From Iris pallida (lineage: Eukaryota > Streptophyta > Magnoliopsida > Asparagales > Iridaceae): DNA of 64,000 nucleotides. Position numbers and translations under genes: made by a program. The notes under the pieces were generated by a model. It was not told the DNA's origin, searched no databases, and saw only the letters and a list, made by a program, of their open reading frames with translations. Shown piece by piece: positions 1-9,481 of the stretch (position 1 is the first letter of the stretch; the number at the start of each line of letters is the position of its first letter). The stretch covers positions 176,001-240,000 of the forward strand of contig JANAVB010033217.1 of assembly GCA_029216955.1 (NCBI GenBank), written 5' to 3'.

Positions 1-1471
1 ACAAGCATGTGATCAGGTCAAGAATCTCAGGGATTTGAAGATACGAGCAGAGATCAAGGGCGAATATTGATTGAGACATCTATTCGGTAAACCCTCACAT
101 TTCTTGATTGACAAGACCTGCATGGGCCACCACTTAAACCATGTCACGCCCCAGAACCAGAATACTGGAGAGCGGGGGCGGACACAGCCAGCTACGTATA
201 TTGAAATAGAATGCATCTCAACTATACGGTCACGGCTGTCTAGATATGAGGGTTTACTACAAGCCAGCAGTCTCTTAAGGTCAAGCCTATTGTCTCAATC
301 TCAAGCAATTAACAGAGTTACAAGATATTAGAGCATCAAATATATATATATATAAGGCGTCCCAAATATTACATATTGGATGATCATGAAGCTAGTCGTA
401 CAAAATGATAGGACTAGCGAGAGTTCAGTCATACATGATCAACCCTAGGATTTGTTAATCATGTTTACAGCCCGTAGGCAGACAGTAAGTAAATGTGCAT
501 CGAGCTAACAGGTGCTCGTCGGCTAAACGCCTCAAAAGAATAAATTTACATATAAGTGGGTGAAACAAAAGGGAAAACCCACTCGTAGCCCGGGTTCCGT
601 CTAGTGTTCACCATTGGACTGGAAGCTTGGTAGATCCTCGGGAGCTGCTCCGAAATCTGGCCACACAAAACCAGCTGGGTCAAACCCCAGAAAGAGCAAG
701 TGCCACAAGGGGGCCACGAAATAAGAACAAAACCAGCAAATCAGCACAAATATAATATGACATAATGAAAGACAGGAATTAAAGGAAAACATGACGGGTG
801 ATATACGATGAGGCCACCATAGGACCATTCAGATAGCCAGGTTACAACCCTTAAACCAAACAAGGACCGGGGTTGTAACCCTTCGTCTGAACAGAACTTG
901 GGATTCTCACCATTTATCAGCAAGATCATAATGTAAGAAATCAAGACAGAAATTAACCTTGCATTGGATCAAGACAGAACTAGATTGGTTATAACTCATA
1001 CAATCAATCACGGCCAAGCGGGTCCTACGGCTTACTACTTTAACTAACTAGGGTTATCACAGGCCTAATTACTAACAAGATGCAGTGAGATTGTTCCACA
1101 GCCACAAGCCCTGCAGACCATCCAGGCTACCCAGGTCGAAGATTAAGGGTTGTATTCAGGTGGGTACATCGTCCAGGAGACGCATGTACCCTTAGGTGAC
1201 TTAGAGGTGCAACACGTAACAGTGCGCTGGGAATGTGCCCTACTCGACGGCAGGCTACAAATCCCTAGAAGCGCCCAGGTAACGGGATTGCCTGTAGCTG
1301 TGTCAATCTCGTCATGACTACTGTGTTATTCTAGTTTTTATCCTTAATCCATTTTAGTGGGTGCTCCTGACCGTGGTACTCAGGAGTCCCATCCTAGACA
1401 TGATGCAAGACTGGACAAGTGGATTTAACAAGCAAGCAAGAAGAACCACCCACGGTGTCAAGCAAGTCAGG

Positions 1472-1670
1472 TTACCAGTCAAGAGTGCACCCTCTTCGGG
1501 TCACTACCAAGTTATCAGGTTACAAGTCGAGAGTGCACCCCATGGGTCACTACCAAGTAATCAGGTTACAAGTCGAGAGTGCACCCCATGGGTCACTACC
1601 AAGTAATCAGGTTACAAGTCGAGAGTGCACCCCATGGGTCACTACCAAGTTATCAGGTTACAAGTCGATC
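1472..1670. repeat. 46-bp tandem repeat, about four units, inside the gypsy-1 LTR
   Basis: A unit beginning GTGCACCCCATGGGTCACTA and ending AGTCGAGA recurs at about 1494, 1532, 1578 and 1624. The middle units are identical or differ at one base; the first is diverged and shorter. The array stays partly open in two frames, but this is repeat-driven and not a gene. Confidence 0.9.
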
Positions 1671-1859
1671 ATGCTCAGTCACAAGTTACAAGATTCCGTT
1701 AGAAGGATAACAAGAAACGAAATCCCAAAAGTCCGTGCCAAGACGTGTTGGGCCTAGTCAAGTTGTGCATGTGAGCAATCAAAATCTCCAAAAGCTCCAA
1801 TCATATCAAAAGAAAACCAAGTTATAAAGCTGGCACTAGGGGCACTAGGGGTGTAGGTG

Positions 1860-2295
1860 AGCTAGGGTGTGCCAGGGAACAAGCACACTAGAGTGCGCCT
1901 GGTGGCAGCACACTAGAGTGCGCCTGGTTGAGGCAGCACACCAGAGTGTGCCTGGTTGAGGCAGCACACCAGAGTGCGCCTAGGGTTTAAGGGGTCAAAG
2001 TGCGCCTAGGTGGGGCCACGCGCTAAAGTGCGCCTAGTCAGGGGAGCAGGCGCAATCGGGCCAGGCGCTAAACAGCGTGGCCCGCAAGGAGGCGCGCAGC
2101 GCTAAACAGCGTGCGGCCAAAAGAGGCGCGCTGCGCTAAAGAGCGCCCGGCCAGGAAGGTAGGCGCGATCGGCCAGGAGGCGCGCAGCGCTAAACAGCGC
2201 GCGGCCAGGAAAGTAGGCGCGATCGGCCAAGGAGGCGCGCAGCGCTAAACAGCGCGCGGCCAGGAAAGTAGGCGCGATCGGCCAAGGAGGCGCGT
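1860..2295. repeat. GC-rich tandem arrays inside the gypsy-1 LTR
   Basis: Two adjacent arrays. The first (about 1885-2040) has units of roughly 28 bp built on CACACTAGAGTGCGCCTGG. The second (about 2040-2295) has units of about 55 bp built on GCGCAGCGCTAAACAGCGCG followed by GGCCAGGAAAGTAGGCGCGA. Each unit contains a short palindrome (GCGCGCAGCGC type), so the region could fold strongly as RNA or single-stranded DNA. The local GC content contrasts with the AT-rich surroundings. Confidence 0.85.
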
Positions 2296-3035
2296 CTGGA
2301 GGTCGTCTTCCTCCTCAAGCCGAGAAGCGAACCCATGGGTTCCAAAACTTTGGAACACCATAAGTCGGCCATCCAAGCTCCAAATCCGGACTTCCAAGGC
2401 TCTAACTTGGGTAAAATTTCACCCTCTACAACATGGGAACAATAAAACCAACCAAAAATCAAGTTTAATAGATCAAATCTAAAGAAATCCGAAAATGAAC
2501 AAAGTCTAGATCTAGGGAAATCCAAGCTTCAAAACCCAAAATGCCAAGCTCTAACATTGGTCCTAGAGCTCTAGTCTAACTAAAGATCAAATAAAAATGG
2601 GTCCTCATTAAATGGCAAGATGCAACTTGCCTATGGTGTGGGTGTTGGTGGTGGTAGGAGGAAGAAGAAGAAGAAGAAATAAATGAAAGTTATGGGGAGA
2701 GAGAAAAAGTTGGTGGGATTTAATGGGGGTTGTTGTGGTGTTCTTGAGGGTGCAAGATAGCTAAAGGTGCTCTCATTCCTACAAACCAAACCAAGTCATA
2801 TTAAACCAAACCGAAAACCCGAAAAGCCGAATAAGAAAAATACGAGAAATATCGAAATACCGCAGTTAGGCAAGATTTAAAATATACGCAAAATCAAAAT
2901 ACGGGCAAAATACGAAATACGGAAAATGAGGGTGACATCAATCCAAGCAGACCATGAGTGATATATCCACAGTAGCTGAGTATCTGTTAAATGACTTGCG
3001 GTTCCAAGGACTTGCTTAGTTGCATAACTCATACA

Positions 3036-3330
3036 TAGGGTGAACGTTTGGTTTATTCGTTTTCAACAGAATCAGATTAGTCAAAATCGAATAAATTAAA
3101 ATTTTAAAAAACTAAAATCGAAATCGAACTAGAATTAGTTGAAATTGAATCTGAACCGAACCAAATAATCAATCCGTTTTATTCGTTTTGCTCGGTTGGA
3201 ATATTCTATTGTTTAATGCATAGAATCTAAAGTTGTGAAAGTGAGTAAATTATATGAAAATATATACACATTTTCAAAGTTGTGCACAAATATGGATTAG
3301 TAGTTAAAATTATCATAGTTAGATTTTAAA

Positions 3331-3427
<97 letters not shown>

Positions 3428-3637
3428 GTTGTTTTCAAACTATACACATTTTAATTTTAATCACAAAATATGCATAAAATTGAGAGTATTTACATAATTG
3501 TATAAGTTTTATTTGATTTTCGAATTTTGATTAATCCGAAAGCCAAATAGAATAAAAAATTATAATATTTTTAAAATCGAAACCGAACCGAAACTCGGGT
3601 TCGAATTTGGGTCCAAAACCAATAATGATCATCCCTA
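3036..3637. mobile_element. hAT-like non-autonomous element (MITE), 602 bp
   Basis: The element starts TAGGGTGAAC and ends GATCATCCCTA. It is bordered by 8-bp duplications CTCATACA (3028-3035) and CTCATGCA (3638-3645), which match at 7 of 8 bases; 8 bp is the hAT length. Subterminal regions repeat TTCGGTTTT/AAACCGAA words in both orientations. A long (TA)n tract lies inside. No transposase is present. Confidence 0.6.
3339..3422. repeat. (TA)n microsatellite, about 42 repeats
   Basis: An essentially pure TA run within the hAT-like element, flanked by AT-rich sequence. Confidence 0.95.
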
Positions 3638-3645
3638 CTCATGCA

Positions 3646-4484
3646 CCCGTAAATCCACTTCCAGCATGCAACATGTCACGTGTAAGTGAGAATCCGCGGA
3701 CAGGAACTCGTGGCTGCATCGAGAGAAGCCAGCAACAGAGAGAGTCTGGTCTCCAATCACCAGCAAAGTGCAACGGTAGATAAGAGAGGAAGCAACCAAC
3801 CCCTACCTACCAATGGACGGACCTAACCTTTCAATATAGGCCGCTGCGCGCGCGCGCGCGCGCTTGACCAAATTTTGTTCCGTCTTCCTCCTTCCGCTTC
3901 CGAGAATCATGCATTCATAGATGGCATGAAAGGAAGTGCAGTAGCTGCAGTGACTTATAAATGTTAGAAATGGAAATGGAAATGGAAATGGAAATGGAAA
4001 TGGCCTTGATTGATTGAGAAAGTTAACTATCATATTGTTTTAACATGTTATTATCAACTATTTTTATTCACAGTATGTTACTATAAATTTTAACTTATAT
4101 ATAATTTTTTTTTTTTTTAAAAAGCACTTATATATCTTCGATCAACCTGTTATAGTTTAATGTTATGTGCCATGTATATAACTGCTTTTCAACTTTTTAT
4201 CCGGAAAAAAAAAAATTCCAAAGTTGGTCAATTTATCTTCTTCTCCAACGTCTTCCCCTAATGTATCCAACAACTAGAAAATACAACAAATTACCGACAA
4301 AAATATCCGAAAAACAAATCACTAAATCCGTTGGTAAACAATAATAGCAACAGAAATTCAATAAATTAAAATTTGTCGATAATTAAAATATGTTGCTAAG
4401 TATTTGTTCAACAACGAAAATATTAGCAACGAATCATGTTAGACACGTAGCAACAAAATCAATGACAAACAGCTACGACAATAT
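3646..4484. other. Intergenic stretch without a recognisable gene
   Basis: It holds a short (CG)n run at 3842-3863, a six-fold ATGGAA hexamer run at about 3967-4002, and two poly-T/A tracts near 4107 and 4205. From about 4255 to 4484 the sequence repeats words such as TAGCAACGAA, ACCGACAAAA and GTTGGTAAAC, which resemble subterminal repeats of a DNA transposon. It continues beyond the Pack-MULE at 5847, where ACGACGGATATG and TTGGTATTAA words occur. The Pack-MULE therefore probably sits inside an older DNA element whose ends I cannot define. Confidence 0.4.
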
Positions 4485-4493
4485 TTATATTTA

Positions 4494-4714
4494 GGAAAAA
4501 TTTGAGTGGCACCCCACTTTTTTTACGCTTATTTAAGGTGCACCCCACAAGTTTACATGAATGTATGACACCCCCCACTTTTGACGGTTTCAGTCTAAAA
4601 CGAACGGTCAAACCCGTTGACCAATTTTTTGGGACGAAAATACCCCCTATCTGTTGTCCTCTTCCCGTGTCAACTATCCGTCCCCCCTTGCTCGGCCCCC
4701 CTCCACGACGTCGC
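4494..4714. repeat. Left terminal inverted repeat of the Pack-MULE
   Basis: Inverted copy of 5608-5837 with scattered differences and small indels. Conserved blocks include GAGTGGCACCCCAC near the tip and CTCCACGACGTCGC at the inner edge. It is followed by a poly-C tract at about 4721-4738. The first ATG of the chimeric frame (4565) lies within it. Confidence 0.9.
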
Positions 4715-5533
4715 CGCACCCCCCCCCCCCCCCCCCCTCCCCGACCTCGCCGGACCCCCCCCCCTCCCCGACCTCGCCGCACCCCCATCACCACCACCAT
4801 CATCATCACCACCACCAATACCACCACCTCCACCCTTTCCACCTCCAAAACCACCTCCATGACCTCCTTCTATGCCACCGCTGCCTCCACCACCACCTCC
4901 ACATTCGTGATCACCCCGTCCGAGTCCCAAGCTCTGATGTCCGAACTCAACATCTCCTCCCTCCCGGACCTCCTCCCCCTCCTGGTCCCATCCGCGCAGC
5001 TCCTCTCCCGCGCCCCGATCTCCTCCTTCCCGGTCGGCGCGGTCGGCCTCGGCTCCTCCGGCCGGATCTACGTCGGCGTCAACCTCGAGTTCCCCGGACT
5101 CCCCCTCCACCACAGCGTCCACGTCGAGCAGTTCCTCGTCACCAACGCCCTCCTCCACGCCGAGCCCTCCCTCGACCTCATCGTCGTCTCCGACGCCCCC
5201 TGCGGCCACTGCCGCCCGTTCCTCCAGGAGGGGAGGCTGAGGGAAGCGGCGGTTCGGGCTGCGGGTCGGGCGCAGGCTCCGTACACTGGGTGCAGATCCG
5301 GGTTCGCGGTTGCGGATGGGGAAGGGAGGGTCTACGCGGGCACTTACATGGAGTCGACGGCGTACAATCCGAGCGTGGGGCCCGCCAATACCACCACCTC
5401 CACCCTTTCCACCTCCAAAACCACCTCCTCCGAACCCTCCACCGTCACCACCAAGAAACCCGTCCTTCCCGAGCTTCCAACCATCAGCAATGGCCATAAC
5501 TATGGCCAAACACAACCAAGACGAGCACCATAA
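4565..5533 (+). CDS. Chimeric ORF: TIR-derived leader, proline/threonine-rich segment and shortened cytidine deaminase
   Basis: An uninterrupted frame of 322 codons from the first ATG (4565, in the left TIR); an alternative start at 4859 gives 224 residues. Counting from 4859, residues 16-124 match the N-terminal catalytic domain of plant cytidine deaminase, the zinc enzyme of pyrimidine salvage that converts cytidine to uridine. Visible motifs are VGLGSSGRIYVGVNLEFP (62-79), HVEQFLVTN (88-96) and PCGHC (114-118). The family motif at 88-90 is HAE; here it is HVE, while the zinc ligands His88, Cys115 and Cys118 and Glu90 remain. After FLQE (121-124) the sequence jumps to the start of the second domain (YMESTAYNPSVGP), skipping roughly 75 residues relative to the family. 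The C-terminus is replaced by a Thr/Ser/Pro-rich tail. G/C-ending codons dominate. It is probably non-functional as an enzyme; expression is unknown. Confidence 0.75.
   Translation: MTPPTFDGFSLKRTVKPVDQFFGTKIPPICCPLPVSTIRPPLLGPPPRRRRTPPPPPPPRPRRTPPPPRPRRTPITTTIIITTTNTTTSTLSTSKTTSMTSFYATAASTTTSTFVITPSESQALMSELNISSLPDLLPLLVPSAQLLSRAPISSFPVGAVGLGSSGRIYVGVNLEFPGLPLHHSVHVEQFLVTNALLHAEPSLDLIVVSDAPCGHCRPFLQEGRLREAAVRAAGRAQAPYTGCRSGFAVADGEGRVYAGTYMESTAYNPSVGPANTTTSTLSTSKTTSSEPSTVTTKKPVLPELPTISNGHNYGQTQPRRAP
4815..4858 (+). repeat. 44-bp direct repeat, left copy, bordering the captured segment
   Basis: Identical at all 44 positions to 5385-5428. It starts CCAATACCACCACCTCCACC and ends immediately before the ATG at 4859. 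In the chimeric frame both copies encode the same peptide (NTTTSTLSTSKTTS). Confidence 0.95.
5385..5428 (+). repeat. 44-bp direct repeat, right copy, bordering the captured segment
   Basis: Exact copy of 4815-4858, lying directly after the last cytidine deaminase-like codons (YNPSVGPA). The two copies bracket a 526-bp insert. Confidence 0.95.
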
Positions 5534-5607
5534 CTCCTGAACGCTTCACACTGGACCTCCCCATCTCAGCCTTTACTTGTGTTTAAGCTGCCATTAGCTT
5601 CGGAGCT

Positions 5608-5837
5608 GCGACGTCGTGGAGGGGGGCCGAGCACGGCAGGGGACAGCATGTGTGACAGGAAGGGGGGACACACAAAAGGAGACAAGGGCATTTTCGTCAA
5701 AAAAAATTGGTCAAAGGAGTTGACCGTTCGTTTTGGACGGAAACCGTCAAAAGTGGGGGGTGTCATACATTCATGTAAACTTGTGGGGTGCACCTTAAAT
5801 AAACGTAAAAAAAGTGGGGTGCCACTCAAATTTTCTC
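5608..5837. repeat. Right terminal inverted repeat of the Pack-MULE
   Basis: Inverted partner of 4494-4714. Read on the minus strand it encodes nearly the same N-terminal peptide as the left repeat (beginning SGTPLFLRLFKVHPTS), because the repeat is open in that frame on both sides. Confidence 0.9.
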
Positions 5838-5846
5838 TTATATTTA

Positions 5847-6454
5847 TAGTGACAACTCAACAACGTTTCAATGACATTTCGTGCCGTCAGTGGGGAGATA
5901 TCCATCCTTCGTAGGTCGTTGGACGACAACGACGGATATGTCTGTTGGTATTAATTTTGTTGCCGGAGATAAAAATTATCTCCAGCGATGGATATTTCCT
6001 TTGGTAAACGTAAGTAAATTTCCTATTTTGTATATTGTATTAATGTAACATAGAACAATCATTGTATTAATGTAACATAGAACAATCACAAATATGCAGT
6101 ATATTCACATCACAACCAATATATACAAATATATATAAAATACAACTGACAACAATATATCGATACATATATAAGATATATTACACAGTCTAAAACATTG
6201 GTGTCCCAATAAAGTAATATATTGTAGTCCAAATAAAGTCCAGTACAACGAAGTCCAGATAACATCCGGTACACTAAAGTCTAGTCATATATACAACTAC
6301 GTCTAACGAAAAGTAGTAAGGTTATACGTACCTTTAAATTATTCTTCTAAACTATTCCTCCTTATGTGACAGCTGACGTGAAATATTAAATAATATTATG
6401 TGTCATATGACACGACATATGACATGAAATATTTTAACCCAAAAAATTAATTAT
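5847..6454. other. AT-rich stretch without a gene; small tandem duplication
   Basis: Bases 5847 to about 6010 look like the continuation of the older DNA element interrupted by the Pack-MULE. A 27-bp unit (TGTATTAATGTAACATAGAA...) is present twice in tandem at about 6036-6089. The rest is AT-rich and shows no coding potential. Confidence 0.5.
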
Positions 6455-6600
6455 CCAATGTTAATGTTAATATACATATTAATATTAATGTTAATATTAA
6501 TATTATTGTTAATGTTAATATCAATATTAATTTTAATGTTAAGGTTAACATTAATGTTAACGTTAATTTTAATTTTAATTTTAAGTTTAAATTTAAAATT
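6455..6600. repeat. Degenerate TTAATGTTAATA-type minisatellite
   Basis: Continuous runs of TTAATG, TTAATA and TTAATT hexamers give periodic open frames on both strands. These are low-complexity artefacts and not genes. Confidence 0.85.
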
Positions 6601-6618
6601 TACCATGTCAGCTGCCAT

Positions 6619-6874
6619 CAGGGGCGGAGCTACCCTTGGGCATGGGTGGGCTGTAGCCCGCCCCAAATTTCTGGGATTTTTTTGTGTATTTTTTTTTGTA
6701 ATATTTTCTTAGCTGTGTTTTATACTTTTGTTTGAATTTGAAGTATACAACAAATAAATATAAATAAATTTTCAAAAATTTAATATTTTGGACAGTGCGA
6801 TACTAGTACTCGTGTCGTTCAATCTATACCTAAAGTTTAATCCTCCCTAACTCTACATGCTAGCTCCGCCACTG
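6619..6874. mobile_element. hAT-type MITE, 256 bp
   Basis: The terminal inverted repeat is CAGGGGCGGAGCTA at the left and TAGCTCCGCCACTG at the right. Flanking 8-bp duplications GCTGCCAT (6611-6618) and ACTGCCAT (6875-6882) match at 7 of 8 bases. The CAG..GGCGGAGCTA terminus is common among plant hAT MITEs. The element is non-coding. Confidence 0.85.
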
Positions 6875-6882
6875 ACTGCCAT

Positions 6883-7409
6883 ATTAATATGTCATGTTAG
6901 TTGCCACATAAAAAGAGATGATTGAAGGAAGAAATAGCATTATTCAATAATATAATAACCATAACACGACAAAAGAATAAAGACCATCACTGAGTATCTG
7001 GAACTGGAGGGGCTGGTGTTGGAAACTACTGGGTGCACAAGTTGCAATAGTAATAATACAACCATTAAACAACCACCAAATAAAGACATCATATGTATGC
7101 TTACTGTTTTTTTCAGCTTGGTATCTCAAGTTGCAATAGTTTAGATAATGCAATTTATATGAATAAGAACATAGACAACAAAATCAATTAAAATTACAAA
7201 GCACAAATTCACCAACTTCTGACATGTAATACAAGCATGCCCATGGGCTGTGTTTATAATAGATTCAGATTACGCTATATTGAGTTTGTAATATCCTTGA
7301 ACAACTTGTCCATTAGAATTTTAGAGGCTTAACAAGTTAAGACACAAAAGAGAGCTTTCTGTTGTTTTACTATGATATGATATAAGAAGAGGGGGGCAGC
7401 GGAGAAGGC
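6883..7409. other. Intergenic stretch; nothing recognised
   Basis: AT-rich sequence with only short open frames and no motif, repeat or RNA gene that I can recognise. It ends with a purine-rich tract (AGAAGAGGGGGGCAGCGGAG) next to the outer MITE. Confidence 0.6.
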
Positions 7410-7412
7410 TTA

Positions 7413-8278
7413 GGGTCTGCTTGGAGGGGGAAAAATAAGTATTAAGTGGGGTTAAGTAAAGAAAAGTTAAGTGAGGGGGAGTAGAGTCAATATATATAAT
7501 CTTGTTTGGATTGAAGGGAGAGTTAAGTGAGGCGTGTTTAATAACTCTTGCTTGAATTTAAGGTTTTAAGTGAGATGGTGATTAATAAAAATATTAGGCC
7601 CCGTTTGGTTCGCGGAATGGAAGGGAAAGGAAATCAATTCCTTGTCATTTCCTTTCCTCTGGGAAATTCTATTTCCCATTGATTTTCCTTTCCGATGTTT
7701 GAAAATGTCAAGGAATTTGGAAAGAAAAGTGATTACTCCAATGTGGGAAAGTGATTCCTTGCTTGGATGGATGGAATCACTTTCCCCCCTAATTTTTCTT
7801 CCATTGGGAATCACTTTCCTTTCCTCCTCAATTCCTTTGGCACCCAAATATAGAAAAGTAATCACTTTCCTTTTCCAACCCGGAGATTCCGCGAACCAAA
7901 CGAGGCCTTATAGTTACCAAAATATACTTATTATGTATGTCATAAAATTAAATTTGATTGTAACTTTAATTAAAACTTGTCAAAATATCTTCACAAACGA
8001 GGAAGATACGACACATGTTGAAAGCGTGAAAAAATTGAGAAAAAATTATGATATTTTATATGACAAATAATGGATATTTATGTCTTTTTAAACGAAATTT
8101 CTCAATCTCCCTCGTTGATCCTCCGATTTGGAGGTTAGAAAAATAGACAAAAGAGGGTTAAACAAACCCCCACTTAACCTTCTATAACTCTCATCCTAAA
8201 TTTCCATCATCAAATCTTATTTTTTCTCACTTAACTTTCTCTCACTTCACCCTCTTAACCCTCAATCCAAGCATACCC
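7413..8278. mobile_element. PIF/Harbinger-type MITE (outer), interrupted by a second MITE
   Basis: The termini are GGGTCTGCTTGGA (left) and TCCAAGCATACCC (right), inverted copies with one mismatch. They are flanked by TTA on each side (7410-7412, 8279-8281), the target size and sequence typical of Harbinger/Tourist elements. The inner arms repeat AAGTTAAGTGAG-type words in inverse orientation. The element is split by the MITE at 7597-7907. Confidence 0.8.
7597..7907. mobile_element. PIF/Harbinger-type MITE (inner), 311 bp
   Basis: The termini are GGCCCCGTTTGGTTCGCGGA and, read from the other end, GGCCTCGTTTGGTTCGCGGA (one difference). TTA duplications lie at 7594-7596 and 7908-7910. The body consists of complementary GGAAAGGAAAT/ATTTCCTTTCC stretches that could form a long hairpin. 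It is nested in the outer MITE, so it inserted later. Confidence 0.9.
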
Positions 8279-8281
8279 TTA

Positions 8282-9468
8282 TTGCTAGTTTGATCCCATA
8301 TGAATGGGAGGGACTGTGTGGAAATTGTGTGAGATATTTCATTGAGACTTCCCTAGCACAATGTTAGGTCGACAATATTCAAATCTTGAAGATGAAGGTA
8401 ACGGTAACTCAAAATAACTCTAATCAGAATTTGCAATGTTTCATACTACATTGTCTAGTGATGCTAATAAAGATTAACCAACTTGATAGTCGAATGAAAT
8501 TGAAATCCTTATACTACTGCTTAGAGTACATTATTAATCTACAATCGGTGGACGTGGACTTGCATGGGTTGCCTACTTTTACATACAATCCTTTCAAGAA
8601 CCAACATATGATAACAGAAGTGTTGGGTATATATAAATATGAGCAAATATATTGAAACATTTTAGTATTTGTTAAATGGGGATGCAATGATGTTTTCCCC
8701 CTTCTTGTGGGTGTTTAATGATCACGCAAATACATATACAGATAAACAGAACAAATTTTATTACGACAAGTGTCTCGTATGTCGTAGTTCCAAATTCATA
8801 TCTAATTAATAGTACAGGTTTTTTTTTCCAGGCATGAAATTCTATAAGCATCTCTTAAAGAGTAAAAGAGGATATATTATCCTTAGTCTATCAATTTGTC
8901 TTTATAAGTCACCTTGATGTAGACACAAAATTCAATATAAAAAAGGATTAATTACGTAAACATGAATTATGATCAATCGGTTATTTCCTTGCCAAACCAA
9001 TGTACAACGCATCAAATTTTTAACCACCAATATGGATATCTTCTACTATATAAAGAGGTTTCAAAACGGCTCAAAAGTGAGCCGTCTAAACCGTGTGAAT
9101 ATCATTAACCATTTAAATAAATATAAATAATAATAATAAATAACTAAATAACTACCTAAATACTCCAGTAATTATTTAAAAAAAGTTAACTAAGTATTTA
9201 ACTATCTAATATGATATATTTATAACTAAATAGTCTAACTCAAGTAGTTAAGGTAGGAGGTGTTTTTCTTGGTTGCTTGAGTTCAAATCCTAGGTTTGAT
9301 AATTTATTATAATAAATTTATATTTAATTTTTAATAATATATTTTTTTGCACATGCATTTGCACGTGCACATTACTAATTTTATATAATTACTCTTATCC
9401 ATTCAAGAGCATGTTAATGGCATATTTTGTGAAAGAGATTACAAATTACTTAATGAGCTTGGATATCT
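8282..9468. other. Non-coding stretch; copia LTR remnant at its right end
   Basis: No gene is recognised. A perfect 8-bp-arm palindrome (ACGGCTCA-AAAG-TGAGCCGT) lies at about 9072-9091. The last 60-100 bases before CACTA-1 match the copia-1 LTR sequence at 18084-18150 and are the left flank of the CACTA-1 insertion. Confidence 0.5.
9225..9350 (+). other. Possible tRNA-derived SINE remnant
   Basis: TAACTCAAGTAGTTAAGG (about 9235-9252) resembles a RNA polymerase III box A, and GAGTTCAAATCC (about 9279-9290) resembles box B at about the right distance. An AT-rich tail follows. Both boxes carry mismatches and no target duplication was found, so this is a weak call. Confidence 0.3.
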
Positions 9469-9481
9469 CACTACCAAAATA

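Larger units (their letters stand above)
1..2937 (-). mobile_element. Ty3/gypsy-like LTR retrotransposon, 5' end only (gypsy-1)
   Basis: Right-hand end of an LTR retrotransposon read on the minus strand. Bases 142-2937 form an LTR that starts TGTCACG and ends GGGTGACA, so its six terminal bases are inverted copies. Bases 1-141 are the start of the internal region. The 141-bp stub shares a block (GACCTGYATRGGCCACCACT) just outside the LTR with gypsy-2 at 34815-34832, where a gag gene on the minus strand gives the orientation. Gag and pol would lie to the left, outside the window. No clear initiator-Met primer binding site is visible next to the LTR. The long LTR and the shared adjacent block suggest a chromovirus of the Tekay/Del type; this is inferred. 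Confidence 0.7.
142..2937 (-). repeat. 5' LTR of gypsy-1 (2.8 kb)
   Basis: The boundaries are TG...CA with perfect TGTCAC/GTGACA terminal inverted repeats. The LTR contains two tandem-repeat arrays (1472-1670 and 1860-2295), a GGT/GGA-rich stretch (2637-2670) and an AT-rich end. No protein-coding potential is recognised. The target duplication cannot be tested because the other end of the element is outside the window. Confidence 0.7.
4494..5837 (+). mobile_element. Pack-MULE carrying cytidine deaminase fragments
   Basis: A 1344-bp element with long terminal inverted repeats at 4494-4714 and 5608-5837. The ends read GGAAAAATTTGAGTGGCACC and, from the other side, GAGAAAATTTGAGTGGCACC. Perfect 9-bp target duplications TTATATTTA flank it (4485-4493 and 5838-5846). 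Long TIRs, a 9-bp duplication and a host gene fragment in place of a transposase define a Mutator-like Pack-MULE. The interior is far more GC-rich than its surroundings and holds coding sequence related to plant cytidine deaminase. No MULE transposase is present, so mobility would depend on another element. Confidence 0.9.

Noticed and set aside
4859..5384. Functional host cytidine deaminase gene
   Set aside because: It lies wholly inside an element with TIRs and a target duplication, lacks the domain linker and the normal C-terminus, and has an altered HAE motif.
4670..5515. Glycine-rich open frame of 281 codons on the minus strand of the Pack-MULE
   Set aside because: It is the reverse complement of the GC-rich, proline/threonine-rich coding strand; it has no domain, and the opposite strand has the clear cytidine deaminase match.
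6944..7153. Short minus-strand frame of 69 codons
   Set aside because: AT-rich, no conserved motif, no neighbouring gene signals.
9225..9350. Functional tRNA gene
   Set aside because: Box A- and box B-like words are present but carry mismatches, and no cloverleaf can be drawn; at most a SINE remnant.
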